Notes: generated by a model not told the origin, from the sequence alone. 64,000 nt of DNA from CAVSQX01 sp963730225 (GCA_963730225.1 CAVSQX010000001.1:1240001-1304000), one strand, 5' to 3'; numbered from the stretch's first letter, positions 24,008 through 32,968 are shown. Numbers and translations: made by a program.

Positions 24008-24796
24008 TCAAGACAATCCAAGCCGGCGATGCCGCACGTCGTCCAACTGCAACGCTCCGACAATTTTGGTCAGCTCGCTGAGAATTTGCCGTCCTTCCAC
24101 TCCGTCCTGCAACTTCGTGAACTGAACGCCAGCACGGATGGATTGCCCGTCGGGGTCGGGCCGCGGCGATCGAATGCGCCCCTCCAGTACGAATTCCTCC
24201 TGGTCCTCGGGCTTGATCGCCACCCGGATGCGCTCGTCCGCCAGCACCCGGGGCGACTGCTCGCTTCGGGACAGGAAGGTCACACCCACTCCGCCCGTGC
24301 TGATGTCGCGCAATTGAACCGACATTTCCGCCGCGCTGGTCGGCTTGTCGGTCAGATACCAATGTTCGGGAATCTTCCACATGCGGGTGCGCAGACCGGA
24401 ATCCTGGGGAATTCTCACCCGGTAATTTTTTCGCCGCTGAATCGCTTTCACTTCGGAAGGGCGATCCACCAACAGCGCCGGCAACACCGTCTGTTCGTTG
24501 ACCTTGAATTGGGCATCCAATTGCAGCACGCGGGCGATGAAGCTCACTTTTTTTTCTGATGATTTGAACGAAATGGCGCACTGCTGGCCGCTGACGATGT
24601 GTTGCTCGATCAGGGCATGCTCGGACGGCACCGACTCGAGCCAGACACCTTGAGAGTCGCCGCTGAGAAATCGGCTCTTGTGATGCTGGAGTGTTCCCTC
24701 CGACAGAAGCGAAAGCACGACCGCGCAGTTACGCGCGATCGCCTGATCGAGTATTTCATCCTGGCTCGCCGGCATACCACACCGTATTTCGCTCAT
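24008..24796 (-). CDS. PilZ-domain protein (YcgR-like c-di-GMP effector)
   Basis: The 262-residue protein has an N-terminal YcgR-N-like beta domain (about 10-125) and a C-terminal PilZ domain. The c-di-GMP signature is present: RxxxR in 'QRRKNYRV' and [D/N]xSxxG in 'LRDISTGGVGV'. Such proteins slow the flagellar motor or alter surface behaviour when c-di-GMP rises; the presence of fliD and fliS nearby fits that. The start is at ATG 24796. Confidence 0.86.
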   Translation of the reverse strand: MSEIRCGMPASQDEILDQAIARNCAVVLSLLSEGTLQHHKSRFLSGDSQGVWLESVPSEHALIEQHIVSGQQCAISFKSSEKKVSFIARVLQLDAQFKVNEQTVLPALLVDRPSEVKAIQRRKNYRVRIPQDSGLRTRMWKIPEHWYLTDKPTSAAEMSVQLRDISTGGVGVTFLSRSEQSPRVLADERIRVAIKPEDQEEFVLEGRIRSPRPDPDGQSIRAGVQFTKLQDGVEGRQILSELTKIVGALQLDDVRHRRLGLS

Positions 24797-24908
24797 CGGG
24801 CAATCGCTGCTGGTGCGTTAGTCCCGCCGGGGCCACGGCTTGGCCTCGTCTTTCCCCGGCGTTTCGGTTAACTCTCCTCTCGCCGATTTTCCCGGACGTG
24901 GAGGATAA

Positions 24909-26036
24909 ATGTCCGACAGCGAAATCAAAAACAAGCAAAATCGATTAGCCCGGTTTCTCGACCACCGCCAACTCGACGGCGTGCTGCTGGGCCGGCGAAA
25001 CAATTTCGCCTGGATCACCGGCGGCAAGGACAATCACATCGGCAATTCCTCGCCGGTCGGCGTCGCGTCGATCCTGGCCACGGCCGATTCGCGCGTTTGC
25101 CTGACCAACTCGATCGAAGCGCCGCGCTTCCGCAACGAAGAACTCGCCGGCACGGGCATCGACGTGATCGACTGGCCGTGGTACGACCCGTCGGCGGCAA
25201 CCCGTGTGCTCCGAGAAGTCATCGCCGGTCGAAGAATCGCCGCCGACGTCACCGACATGGGCGATTTCGATCACTTCGGAGCGGGATTCACTCGGCTGCC
25301 GGATGATTTTGGAGAATTGCGCTGGTCGCTGACGCCCGAGGAGATTTCCCGATACCGAGATGGTTCCCGGCGGTGCTCGGTGGCGATCGAAGCCGCTTGT
25401 CGCAGGCTGCGTCCCAATCTCAGCGAGCACGAAATCGCCGGCATCCTCGACGAACAGGTGCATCGACAGGGGCTGAACCCCGTGGTGAACCTGATCGCGT
25501 CCGACCACCGTATCGAACAGTTCCGTCATCCGATCGCAACGCATCACAAGGCCAATCGGTACGTCATGCTGGTGATCTGCGCCGAGTTCGCCGGTCTCAT
25601 CACCAGCATGACTCGATTCGTCAGCTTCGTTCCGCTGACCGATGAATTGAAGCGCAAGCAGCGGGCCGTCGTCGGCATCGACGCCGCCGTGAATCTTTCC
25701 ACCCGACCCGGTCGAACGCTCGGCGATATGTTCGAGATTATTCAAAAAGCGTATGCGGACGCCGGGTATCCCGAGCAATGGAAACTGCATCATCAGGGCG
25801 GCAGCGCCGGGTACAACGGCCGAGAGGCGTTCGCCATTCCGGGCAGCGCGATCACGGTGCGCGAGAATCAGGCGTTTGCGTGGAATCCCTCGATCACCGG
25901 CGTGAAAAGCGAAGACACGATTCTCGCCACCGAAACCGGCGTGGAATTTCTCAGCACGATGTCATCCGATTGGCCGCAGATCGCCGTCACCGTAAACGGC
26001 ATCACCATGAAACGCCCGGATATCCTTATCGTTTGA
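24909..26036 (+). CDS. M24 (Xaa-Pro peptidase/creatinase-fold) protein lacking Asp metal ligands
   Basis: The 375-residue protein has a creatinase-N domain (about 1-140) and a pita-bread M24 domain (about 150-370). Expected metal ligands are altered: the usual D-x-G...S-D-(M/I)-T-R reads 'CAEFAGLITSMTR', losing both Asp. The usual H-x-GHGIG region reads 'LHHQGGSAGYNG', and 'VRENQAFAWNPSITGVKSEDT' keeps Glu residues. A non-metallo, creatinase-like or substrate-binding role is therefore more likely than peptidase activity. The fold assignment is confident and the reaction unknown. It is divergent from the PilZ gene. Confidence 0.84.
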   Translation: MSDSEIKNKQNRLARFLDHRQLDGVLLGRRNNFAWITGGKDNHIGNSSPVGVASILATADSRVCLTNSIEAPRFRNEELAGTGIDVIDWPWYDPSAATRVLREVIAGRRIAADVTDMGDFDHFGAGFTRLPDDFGELRWSLTPEEISRYRDGSRRCSVAIEAACRRLRPNLSEHEIAGILDEQVHRQGLNPVVNLIASDHRIEQFRHPIATHHKANRYVMLVICAEFAGLITSMTRFVSFVPLTDELKRKQRAVVGIDAAVNLSTRPGRTLGDMFEIIQKAYADAGYPEQWKLHHQGGSAGYNGREAFAIPGSAITVRENQAFAWNPSITGVKSEDTILATETGVEFLSTMSSDWPQIAVTVNGITMKRPDILIV

Positions 26037-26564
26037 TCAATTGCTGGCTAGCTCAGACGAGAATCGCCGAAGAATTTCCGCGCCGGTTTGACGGGGGAAC
26101 AAGAGGTATTCCAAAGCTGTCCAATTAAAGCTCGCGAAGGACTGTACCACACTCAGGACACCTGTTCGGAGTAGCGGCAGGTCGTAACCGCATTTCGGGC
26201 AAGGTTTCGGCGACCTCTTAAACAAGTCGACGATGACGCCACTCTTGCGAAATATTGACCGTCTGCCTCGCGGCCGTGCTGGTTTGCTCGGAATCTTGCC
26301 AACAGACTCGCTAATCTTTAGATACTCTGCTGTCGATATCTCTCCCTCGGCGCAAAGTCTGACGAGATCCTCGGCGGAGAATCCCCGACGCGGTATTGAT
26401 TTCCATTGCTTTTGCGATCGCCCTAACAGCAACGAAATGATAGCCAACGCGATTAGCACAATCGCTGTTACCACTCCCACAATGATGGTCTGCTTTGTGC
26501 TTGGGACACCACTGAATTCCGAAAGCGCCACCGTCGGTAAGAATTGGATTAAGTACATCGCCAT
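26037..26564 (-). CDS. Membrane protein with planctomycete-type zinc-ribbon half-motif
   Basis: The 175-residue product has one or two N-terminal hydrophobic helices (about 25-48) and later 'CPKCGYDLPLL', the first half of the CxxCGYD zinc ribbon common in Phycisphaerae proteins; a second cysteine pair is absent, so the ribbon may be incomplete. The stop abuts the M24 gene stop, and the two genes are convergent. Base composition is more AT-rich than the neighbours. Function unknown. Confidence 0.65.
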   Translation of the reverse strand: MAMYLIQFLPTVALSEFSGVPSTKQTIIVGVVTAIVLIALAIISLLLGRSQKQWKSIPRRGFSAEDLVRLCAEGEISTAEYLKISESVGKIPSKPARPRGRRSIFRKSGVIVDLFKRSPKPCPKCGYDLPLLRTGVLSVVQSFASFNWTALEYLLFPRQTGAEILRRFSSELASN

Positions 26565-26698
26565 GAGATCACGGTGCCAACATCAAGCATCAGCAGCAAA
26601 GGAATCTTAGCCGGGGCAGCGCCAGAATTCTGGATTGTTTCGCTTTATGAGTTTTTGGCCCCGTCAATCCCCGGGACTTCCGAGCGGCTGCTCTCGAA

Positions 26699-27493
26699 TC
26701 ACAGTCCGACGATGTTGAAGCCGCTGTCGACGTAGATGTTTTCGCCGGTGATGCCGCTCGACCAGTCGCTGAGGAGATAGACGGCGGTTTTGCCGACTTC
26801 GTCGCCTTGAATATTGCGATGCAGCGGCGCTTTTTTGATGGTGTGGTCGAACATTTCGTCGATGCCCCCCACGGCCATCGCGCTGAGCGTCTTGAGCGGG
26901 CCGGCGGAGATGGTGTTCACTCGAATGTTTCGGGCCCCCAAATCGAAAGCCAGATAGCGGGCGGTGCATTCCAGCGCCGCCTTGGCGACGCCCATGACGT
27001 TGTAGCCGGGAATTACTTTTTCGCTGCCGAGATAGGTCATCGCCACGATCGAGCCGCCTTCGGTCATCAACTCAGCGGCGGCGCGGGTCAGAGCGAGAAG
27101 ACTGTACGCGCTGATATCCAGCGCCTGGGCAAACGCCTGGCGCGGGGTGGCGGTAAAAACACCGGCGTCTTTTTTTAGAAACGTGCGATCGGCGAACGCC
27201 AGGCTGTGCACGAGAAAATCGATCCGGCCAAACTGCTGTTTGGCGCCGGCGAAGAATTGAGCCATCGAGTCGTCGCTGCTGACATCGCAGGGGGAGAGCC
27301 ACGCATCGGCAAATCCGTTTTCTTCCATTGCCCTGCGGACTCGCCGCTGCGACTTTTCGATGTTGTCCATCGGTAGAAAACCAAAGCCGCAGCGGGCTCC
27401 CTGCGCGATGCAGTTGGCGGCGATGTAGGTTGCTATCGAACGATCGTTGGCGATGTTCAGGATCAGGCCGGTCTTTCCGTCGAGCAAACCCAT
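26699..27493 (-). CDS. fabI: Enoyl-[acyl-carrier-protein] reductase (NADH)
   Basis: The 264-residue short-chain dehydrogenase reduces enoyl-ACP in the last step of fatty-acid elongation. FabI features are seen: 'NIANDRSIATYIA' cofactor loop, 'LVHSLAFADR', catalytic Tyr-x6-Lys in 'YNVMGVAKAALE', and 'NTISAGPLKTLSA' at the substrate-binding helix. Length is typical (about 260). Flanked by repeats upstream; not in an obvious operon. Confidence 0.94.
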   Translation of the reverse strand: MGLLDGKTGLILNIANDRSIATYIAANCIAQGARCGFGFLPMDNIEKSQRRVRRAMEENGFADAWLSPCDVSSDDSMAQFFAGAKQQFGRIDFLVHSLAFADRTFLKKDAGVFTATPRQAFAQALDISAYSLLALTRAAAELMTEGGSIVAMTYLGSEKVIPGYNVMGVAKAALECTARYLAFDLGARNIRVNTISAGPLKTLSAMAVGGIDEMFDHTIKKAPLHRNIQGDEVGKTAVYLLSDWSSGITGENIYVDSGFNIVGL

Positions 27494-27497
27494 GCGA

Positions 27498-27600
27498 GAC
27501 TCCAGAATTGAGAGTGGAGGATGGAGGATAGAGGATGGCGAGGCGATTTGCCACCGGGGAGGGTGATTGCCGATTGCCGATTGCCAATTGCCGATTGAGG
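27498..27600. repeat. Iterated word repeats upstream of fabI
   Basis: Two word families lie together: a purine-rich GGAGGAT/GAGGATG iteration (about 27508-27540) and GATTGCC/AATTGCC iterations at 27564-27597. The latter stretch shares about 30 identical bases with the repeat at 34608-34640. They lie just before the fabI start and may affect its transcript leader. Confidence 0.75.
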
Positions 27601-27625
27601 AAGGTTGTTCGATGGGCAGTTTCGG

Positions 27626-28018
27626 TCAGTCGAAGACCGACTTGACCGCCTGGGTGGCGGCGTGAACTTCGCTGGTGACTTTTTCGATAACTTCCGGATC
27701 ACCGGCGCTTCCGGCCGGGAGGGGATTTTGCACGGCCCAGGTCAATTGCGCGTCGAGTTTTCCTTTTTTGGAATCGACGGCGCCGGCCAGCAGATCACCG
27801 CGGCCCAGGCGGAGCAATCGGGAAACAACCTCGGGATGGCTGCGCACGTCGGTGTAGGTCCAATGCCGGGTGTCGACGTAGGTGTCGGACAAGCCGATGC
27901 GATCCTTGGGAATAACGATGATGTGATCCGCCGTGCGAACGACGTGCAATGCGCTGGCCGCCAGGCCCCAGCCGGTGACCAGCAGAAACAGGGTGATCAC
28001 GCGAATGAGGCTCTTCAT
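27626..28018 (-). CDS. Small exported hypothetical protein
   Basis: The 130-residue product begins with a clear signal/anchor helix ('SLIRVITLFLLVTGWGLAASA') and continues as a polar domain with 'TADHIIVIPKDRIGLSDTYVDTRHW'-type sequence (in parts). No family was recognised, though similar small exported proteins are common in planctomycetes. It is probably periplasmic or membrane-anchored. It is monocistronic as far as can be seen. Confidence 0.72.
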   Translation of the reverse strand: MKSLIRVITLFLLVTGWGLAASALHVVRTADHIIVIPKDRIGLSDTYVDTRHWTYTDVRSHPEVVSRLLRLGRGDLLAGAVDSKKGKLDAQLTWAVQNPLPAGSAGDPEVIEKVTSEVHAATQAVKSVFD

Positions 28019-28228
28019 GGACTAACCTCGCTGGCAATCCTCGATGACCGACGACGGGAACCTGCCATTATCTCGGCTGGCCGCCTGGGCCGGTCAACCG
28101 CTGTGTCGCCGATCCGGGGGGATTTTCACTGTCGCCGCCGCCGCGCAAATCGAATAAATAGTCTAAACCGCGGCGATGAAGATGGCTCGGTAGAATTCCG
28201 CCTCGGAATTATAGCCTCAAACCAGGCA

Positions 28229-28849
28229 TCAGCGATTGGCGTGTTCCCCGCCCGTTTCTGCCGGGTCGGTGCCGGATTCCGGTTCCTGTTCCGCCGGCAA
28301 GGCGTTTTCGGTCTCGGATGATTCGGGAGAATCAATGGTGATTCCGGCTTGCTCCGCTAATTCAGCGGCGTTTGCTTCGGACGATTCGGAAATGATCGGT
28401 TCGGCCTCCTGTGAGGCTGGCTGGGGAATTGTTGCTTCAGCCGCTTCTTCGGCCGATTCGTGTTCAACAGATTGCTCCAGTTCGCCGCCCCCTTCCCGTT
28501 TGGGTGCGGCCGGCAAAACGCTGGTGTAAAACCCCACCGCAAACAGCCCCTGCTGCTGCTGATAGGGAAAATTGATCAAATCGCAGAATTCCTGGATGAC
28601 GGCTTGTGCCGTGGGATCGCTGCGCTCGGCGGCCTGAACGGCTAATTGGTGCTTGCGATCCACAAATCGCATCAATTGCACGTACCGTCCGCTGGCTTCC
28701 GAACTGCTCCAATTCGATCCCACTTGTTCATAAACCTCGAAATGATCGCATCCCAGACGCAGCAGAGTCTGGCGGAACCGCCGGACCAGCCGAGCATGCT
28801 CGGACCGCTTGTCCTTGGGCACAATGTAACTGTTGGTCTGCAAAAGCAT
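28229..28849 (-). CDS. Conserved hypothetical protein with acidic low-complexity C-terminus
   Basis: The 206-residue protein has an ordered N-terminal part (about 1-115: 'LLQTNSYIVPKDKRSEHARL', 'RLGCDHFEVYEQVGSNW', 'RYVQLMRFVDRKHQ') that looks like a ferredoxin-like alpha/beta fold of the NIPSNAP/ABM kind. A Glu/Ala/Ser-rich, probably disordered tail of about 90 residues follows. The N-terminal domain reads like a planctomycete-conserved family; function unknown. No signal peptide. Confidence 0.75.
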   Translation of the reverse strand: MLLQTNSYIVPKDKRSEHARLVRRFRQTLLRLGCDHFEVYEQVGSNWSSSEASGRYVQLMRFVDRKHQLAVQAAERSDPTAQAVIQEFCDLINFPYQQQQGLFAVGFYTSVLPAAPKREGGGELEQSVEHESAEEAAEATIPQPASQEAEPIISESSEANAAELAEQAGITIDSPESSETENALPAEQEPESGTDPAETGGEHANR

Positions 28850-28979
28850 GCGTTTCCTCGTGGTTCAAACAAAACCAGACCGGCGCTTGATTGTGCCACA
28901 ACAATAGCCCCGGTTCAAACCAAAGCCCAAGGCCGATAATCTAAACGCGCTTTTCCCCGCTCCCCAAGGGGCTCTGGAC

Positions 28980-29150
28980 TCAGATTTTGAAGATGTACCG
29001 CCCCACCAGCCAAAGCAGGCAGACAACGATTACCCCCCACTTTACGAAATGCCGAATCGTTGCCGTCCGATAGTTCACTCCGCAAACGGGGCAGGCGCCC
29101 GATTCGCGCGCGACCATATTGCGGCAACTGTAGCAACGGACCAGGGTCAT
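28980..29150 (-). CDS. Small zinc-ribbon membrane protein
   Basis: A 56-residue protein from ATG 29150: 'RCYSCRNMVARESGACPVCG' forms a complete two-pair zinc ribbon, followed by one transmembrane helix ('WGVIVVCLLWLVGRYIF') at the C-terminus. The frame is open a few codons further up, but MTLVRC is the natural start. The ribbon would face the cytoplasm. Function unknown. Confidence 0.68.
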   Translation of the reverse strand: MTLVRCYSCRNMVARESGACPVCGVNYRTATIRHFVKWGVIVVCLLWLVGRYIFKI

Positions 29151-29310
29151 GCCGGCCTCATTGGTGATCAAAGCAAAAAGCCCATATCACTCGGCCGCGT
29201 GTCGGATACATGGGATTCTAATTGGTTTGGCGTCCGTTGGCAACCTTAAGTCAAGTTGCAATCCGGTCGGGCGTACGTTATCGAATGCAAAGATTTTGAA
29301 GGAGCCTGGC

Positions 29311-29646
29311 ATGACCAAATCACTCGGGTTGGCCGCAGCAATCGCTTTGCTGCTGGGAATGATCGGCTGCGAGGGGATGCAGCAGGGCATCGGTGTGATC
29401 TCGTACGATCGCGGCACTCCACCGATCCTGGCCAAGGCCACGGTCGATGGCGAGTATTATCTCTACTCCACCACCTCGACCGACCCCAAGGTCACCTACA
29501 TCCTTCACAAAGGAGATCCGCTCGGATTCAAGACCGGCCAAACGGGGCAGATCATTGCCGTCGGTGGGTCGGCCGAGGTTCCGCTGCCGGATGACGATTA
29601 CGTCTGGAAGCGCCACGACGACAGCGCGCCGGCCAAGCCGCAATAA
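29311..29646 (+). CDS. Small predicted lipoprotein
   Basis: The 111-residue product has a signal peptide with a lipobox-like end ('AIALLLGMIGC', Cys about residue 20) and a beta-rich domain. GGAG lies 7 nt before ATG 29311, which decides the start. Lipidation and outer-envelope location are inferred. No family was recognised. It is convergent with uppS. Confidence 0.75.
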   Translation: MTKSLGLAAAIALLLGMIGCEGMQQGIGVISYDRGTPPILAKATVDGEYYLYSTTSTDPKVTYILHKGDPLGFKTGQTGQIIAVGGSAEVPLPDDDYVWKRHDDSAPAKPQ

Positions 29647-29656
29647 GGGATTGAAC

Positions 29657-30439
29657 TCAGGCCCGCGGTGTGTTGGTTTTGTCCAATGCCCCGAAACGAC
29701 GATTGCGCTGCGCGAACGCTCGAATCGCACCGTGCAGATCATCGATGCCGAAATCCGGCCAGAGCACGTCGCTGACATACAATTCCGCGTAGCTGATCTG
29801 CCAGAGAAGATAATTACTGACGCGCATCTCGCCGGCGGTGCGAATCAACAAATCGGGATCGGGAAATCCGGCGGTGTAGAGATGATTGGAAATCGTGCAT
29901 TCATTCACGTCCGCGGGCTGGAGCTGGCCCCGGGCGATTTTTTCGGCGATCGCCCGCACCGCATCGGTAATCTCCGCGCGGCTGCCGTAATTCAGCGCCA
30001 GAACCAGGGTCAGCCCGTCGTTGCCGGCGGTCATTTCCAACGTGCGATTCATTTCCTCGACCACCGGATCGGGCAGATTTGCCAACCGGCCGATCTGGCG
30101 GAAGCGAATGTTGTTTTCCATCATCGTCTGCCGCTGGCTGCGCAGGTAATCGATGTACATCTCCATCAGAAATGAAACTTCGCTGGCCGGGCGCTTCCAA
30201 TTTTCAAGACTGAAGGAATAAAGCGTAAGAAAGTCCGGCCCCCCGTGATCTTTTCGCAGCCGGGCACACTCCGTCACAACGGCTTTAACCGCCCGCGCCC
30301 CCTGCTGATGTCCGCGCACCCGCTCCAGCCCGCGCCGCACCGCCCAGCGGCCGTTGCCGTCCATGATGACGGCGATATGCCGCGGAAAACGCTCGGGCCC
30401 GATCTCAGTCAAAGGTTCGCTCAGAATCGTGGAGGACAT
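29657..30439 (-). CDS. uppS: Polyprenyl diphosphate synthase (undecaprenyl-type, cis)
   Basis: The 260-residue enzyme condenses isopentenyl diphosphate onto farnesyl diphosphate to make the lipid carrier for peptidoglycan and polysaccharide synthesis. Signatures: 'AVIMDGNGRWA' with the catalytic Asp, 'GHQQGARAVKAVV', 'LTLYSFSLENWKRP', and near the C-terminus 'PDLLIRTAGEMRVSNYLLWQ' (RTxGExRxSNFxxWQ-type). The start at ATG 30439 gives the normal length; the open frame upstream is non-conserved. cdsA, its usual neighbour, is 7 kb away here. Confidence 0.93.
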   Translation of the reverse strand: MSSTILSEPLTEIGPERFPRHIAVIMDGNGRWAVRRGLERVRGHQQGARAVKAVVTECARLRKDHGGPDFLTLYSFSLENWKRPASEVSFLMEMYIDYLRSQRQTMMENNIRFRQIGRLANLPDPVVEEMNRTLEMTAGNDGLTLVLALNYGSRAEITDAVRAIAEKIARGQLQPADVNECTISNHLYTAGFPDPDLLIRTAGEMRVSNYLLWQISYAELYVSDVLWPDFGIDDLHGAIRAFAQRNRRFGALDKTNTPRA

Positions 30440-30488
30440 CCACGGAGAGTGTAGACCCACCAGCAAAGATTGGCCAGTTGATCGACCG

Positions 30489-32069
30489 CTATTCCTGGAG
30501 AAGATGGTGCTCGTACGCATCCACCAGCGCCTGCCAACTGGCTTCGATAATGTTTTCACTGACGCCGACGGTGCCGAAGATTTCGCGGCTGCCGTCGGAG
30601 GCTTCGCGGCGGGATTCGATCACGACGCGAACTTTCGCCGCCGTTTCGTCCTTGGAATTGATCACGCGCACCTTGTAATCCATCAGCCGGACTTTTTCGA
30701 TCTGCGGATAATACGGAGTCAGCGCCCGCCGCAGGGCGCTATCCAGCGCGTTCACGGGGCCATCGCCTTCGGCCACCTGATGCTCCACTTTCTCGCCGAC
30801 GCGCAGCTTCACCGTCGCCTCGGAGATCGACTCATTGCCCTGGCTGCGGAAAACTCCCACACGGTAGTGCTCCAGATGGAAGAATTCCCGATACCGCCCG
30901 ATCTCCTTGCGAAGAAGCAGTTCGAAGCTCGCTTCGGCGGCTTCGAATTGATATCCCTGATTCTCCAGCTCCTGCACTTTTTCCAGCACTCGCCGCAGCG
31001 TCGCCTTGTCGTTTTCGATGTCGAATTTTTTTCCCACCTTGGCCGCGATGTTGCTGGCTCCGCTCATTTCGCTGATCAGAATTTTCCGCTCATTGCCGAC
31101 CTGATCGGGCGAGATGTGTTCATACGTGCTGACATCTTTCTGAACCGCGTGCACGTGCATTCCGCCTTTGTGGGCGAACGCGCTCGTGCCCACGTACGGC
31201 TGGCCGGGCACGAAATTCATGTTGGCCGTCTCGTAAACGTACCGGCTGACGTCCGTCAGCTTTCGCAGGGTTTGCGGCAGCAGACAATCGAGTTTGTATT
31301 TCAGCCGCAGATTGGCAATCAGCGGAATCAAATCCATGTTTCCGCACCGTTCGCCGACGCCGTTGATCGTTCCCTGGGCGTGATCCGCCCCCGCCGCGAT
31401 CGCCGCCAATGCGTTGGCCACAGCCACGGCGCCGTCGTTGTGCGTGTGAATGCCGATTTTCACTCTCGATTGCTTTTTCACGGCAGCCGTTGCTTCGGCA
31501 ACCAGCTCCGGCATGCTGCCGCCGTTGGTATCGCACAGAGCCAACACGACTGCCCCGGCCGACTCCGCCGCGGCAACCGTTTTGAGCGCGTACGCACGAT
31601 TGCTTTGATACGTGTCGAAGAAATGCTCGGCATCGTAAATCACCTGCCGGCCGCGACTGCGCAGGAATTCCACCGTCTGGCCGATCATCTCCAGATTCTC
31701 TTCCGGCGAAACGGACAGCACCGCCTTGGCCTGGTAATCGCTCGATTTGCCGACGATGGTCACGAACTCGGTTTCGGCTTCCAGCAGCGCGGCCATGCCC
31801 GGATCGTCCGAAGCCTTGACTCCGCGCCGGCGCGTCATTCCGAACGCGGAAATCTTCGCGCGCTTCAACTTCAGCGATTTGACATCACGGAAGAACGCCG
31901 CGTCTTTCGGATTCGACAGCGGATATCCCCCTTCGATGTAATCCACTCCCAACTCGTCGAGTTTGGCTGCAATCAGCAACTTATCCTGGAGCGAGAGATT
32001 GAACCCCTCGCCCTGCGTGCCGTCGCGCAGCGTGGTGTCGTAGATTTCGATTCGGCGGTTGCTCTGCAT
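30489..32069 (-). CDS. cimA: Citramalate synthase (LeuA-like, CimA family)
   Basis: The 526-residue enzyme makes (R)-citramalate from pyruvate and acetyl-CoA, entering isoleucine synthesis. It has the HMGL-like barrel with 'IEIYDTTLRDGTQGEGF', the metal-site 'HTHND' and 'NGVGERCGN', and a C-terminal LeuA-dimer regulatory domain (about 400-526). The 'DGTQGEGF' form is typical of CimA rather than 2-isopropylmalate synthase. Start ATG 32069 (MQSNRRIEIYD) is preferred to a frame 10 codons longer. A terminator-like hairpin lies 35-57 bp upstream. leuD at 62 kb belongs to the same branched-chain route. Confidence 0.9.
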   Translation of the reverse strand: MQSNRRIEIYDTTLRDGTQGEGFNLSLQDKLLIAAKLDELGVDYIEGGYPLSNPKDAAFFRDVKSLKLKRAKISAFGMTRRRGVKASDDPGMAALLEAETEFVTIVGKSSDYQAKAVLSVSPEENLEMIGQTVEFLRSRGRQVIYDAEHFFDTYQSNRAYALKTVAAAESAGAVVLALCDTNGGSMPELVAEATAAVKKQSRVKIGIHTHNDGAVAVANALAAIAAGADHAQGTINGVGERCGNMDLIPLIANLRLKYKLDCLLPQTLRKLTDVSRYVYETANMNFVPGQPYVGTSAFAHKGGMHVHAVQKDVSTYEHISPDQVGNERKILISEMSGASNIAAKVGKKFDIENDKATLRRVLEKVQELENQGYQFEAAEASFELLLRKEIGRYREFFHLEHYRVGVFRSQGNESISEATVKLRVGEKVEHQVAEGDGPVNALDSALRRALTPYYPQIEKVRLMDYKVRVINSKDETAAKVRVVIESRREASDGSREIFGTVGVSENIIEASWQALVDAYEHHLLQE

Positions 32070-32104
32070 GACATCTTCCTTGCTCGCCCCCAGAAACAAA
32101 ATCG

Positions 32105-32126
32105 CCCTGCCACACGGGGCAGGGCT
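32105..32126 (-). promoter_or_regulatory. Terminator-like hairpin in the cimA leader (possible attenuator)
   Basis: On the minus strand GCCCTGCC-CCGTGT-GGCAGGGC forms a perfect 8-bp GC stem followed by GATTTTGTTT, 35 nt before the cimA start. That is the layout of an intrinsic terminator in a leader, suggesting transcription attenuation. No leader peptide rich in Ile/Leu and no T-box was seen. It could instead be a dispersed palindrome. Confidence 0.4.
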
Positions 32127-32325
32127 CGCTCATTTCAACTTGGCAAACGATCGGCCCTACCCGCGTTGTCGTGGGGTAATGATAATCCGGCCGATCTGGA
32201 TGCTGCCTGTCATTTTCACGGCAAATCCTACCCGAAAACCGCCGCCAGTCAAATCGCTTCCGCCGCACTGGACTCGGCCGATTCCCGCTGGTAACATCCG
32301 CGACCCAAATTTACTCCGGAAAACA

Positions 32326-32577
32326 ATGGCGTATAAATTCAAGCCCAACAAAGCCGTGGCCAAGCGTTTCAAGGTGACCAAAACCGGAAAGCTCAAGCGG
32401 CATCACGGTTTTACTTCGCATCTGATGAGTTCCCGCAGCGGCGACAAACGCCGTCACCTGCGGCAACCGGCGATTCTTTTCGAGGGCCACGCCCGCAACA
32501 TGCGAAAGATGATGGGCATCAGCCGGCTCAAACCGGGCAAAGCCGCTCACGAAAAAGAATTGGAAAGCAAAGCCTGA
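32326..32577 (+). CDS. rpmI: 50S ribosomal protein bL35
   Basis: The 83-residue basic protein matches bL35: 'NKAVAKRFKVTKTGKLKRHH', 'HLMSSRSGDKRRHLR'. The family is usually about 65 residues; here the C-terminus carries about 18 extra polar residues. ATG 32326 begins the conserved part. It is followed 13 bp later by rplT. infC, the usual first gene of this operon, is not next to it; upstream is a divergent cimA. Confidence 0.9.
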   Translation: MAYKFKPNKAVAKRFKVTKTGKLKRHHGFTSHLMSSRSGDKRRHLRQPAILFEGHARNMRKMMGISRLKPGKAAHEKELESKA

Positions 32578-32590
32578 AAGGACACCTATC

Positions 32591-32956
32591 ATGCCACGTT
32601 CGACCGGCGGCCCAACCCATTCCCGCAAACGCAAGCGCGTTCTTCGCCGCGCCCGCGGTTTCGTCGCTTCGCCGGGTGTGCAGTATCGCTCGGCCCTGGA
32701 GTTCATTCGCCGGGCCGATCGGTATGCGTATCGCGATCGCCGGCAGAAGAAGCGCCACTTCCGCCAGCTCTGGATCACCCGGCTCGGCGCGGCCCTGAAG
32801 GAGCGCGGAATCAATTACAATCGTTTCATCCCCGCGTTGACGGCGGCTGGAATTGAATTGAATCGCAAGATGCTCAGCGAGCTGGCGATCGCCGATCCGA
32901 CCGTGTTCGATGCGATTGTGAAGATCGTCGCCCCGCCGAAAAGAACCGCCGCGTAA
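32591..32956 (+). CDS. rplT: 50S ribosomal protein bL20
   Basis: The 121-residue protein has the bL20 pattern: basic N-terminal arm ('RKRVLRRARGFVASPGVQYR'), 'YAYRDRRQKKRHFRQLWITR', 'INYNRFIPALTAAGIELNRK' and 'LSELAIADPTVFDAIV'. Length is normal. It binds 23S rRNA early in assembly. AAAGGA precedes the start. It forms a two-gene operon with rpmI and is convergent with lepB (12 bp apart). Confidence 0.95.
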   Translation: MPRSTGGPTHSRKRKRVLRRARGFVASPGVQYRSALEFIRRADRYAYRDRRQKKRHFRQLWITRLGAALKERGINYNRFIPALTAAGIELNRKMLSELAIADPTVFDAIVKIVAPPKRTAA

Positions 32957-32968
32957 CCTCTGCCGATT

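Noticed and set aside
32100..32325. T-box or other known riboswitch before cimA or rpmI
   Set aside because: No T-box sequence or specifier-loop structure was recognised; only a simple hairpin is present.
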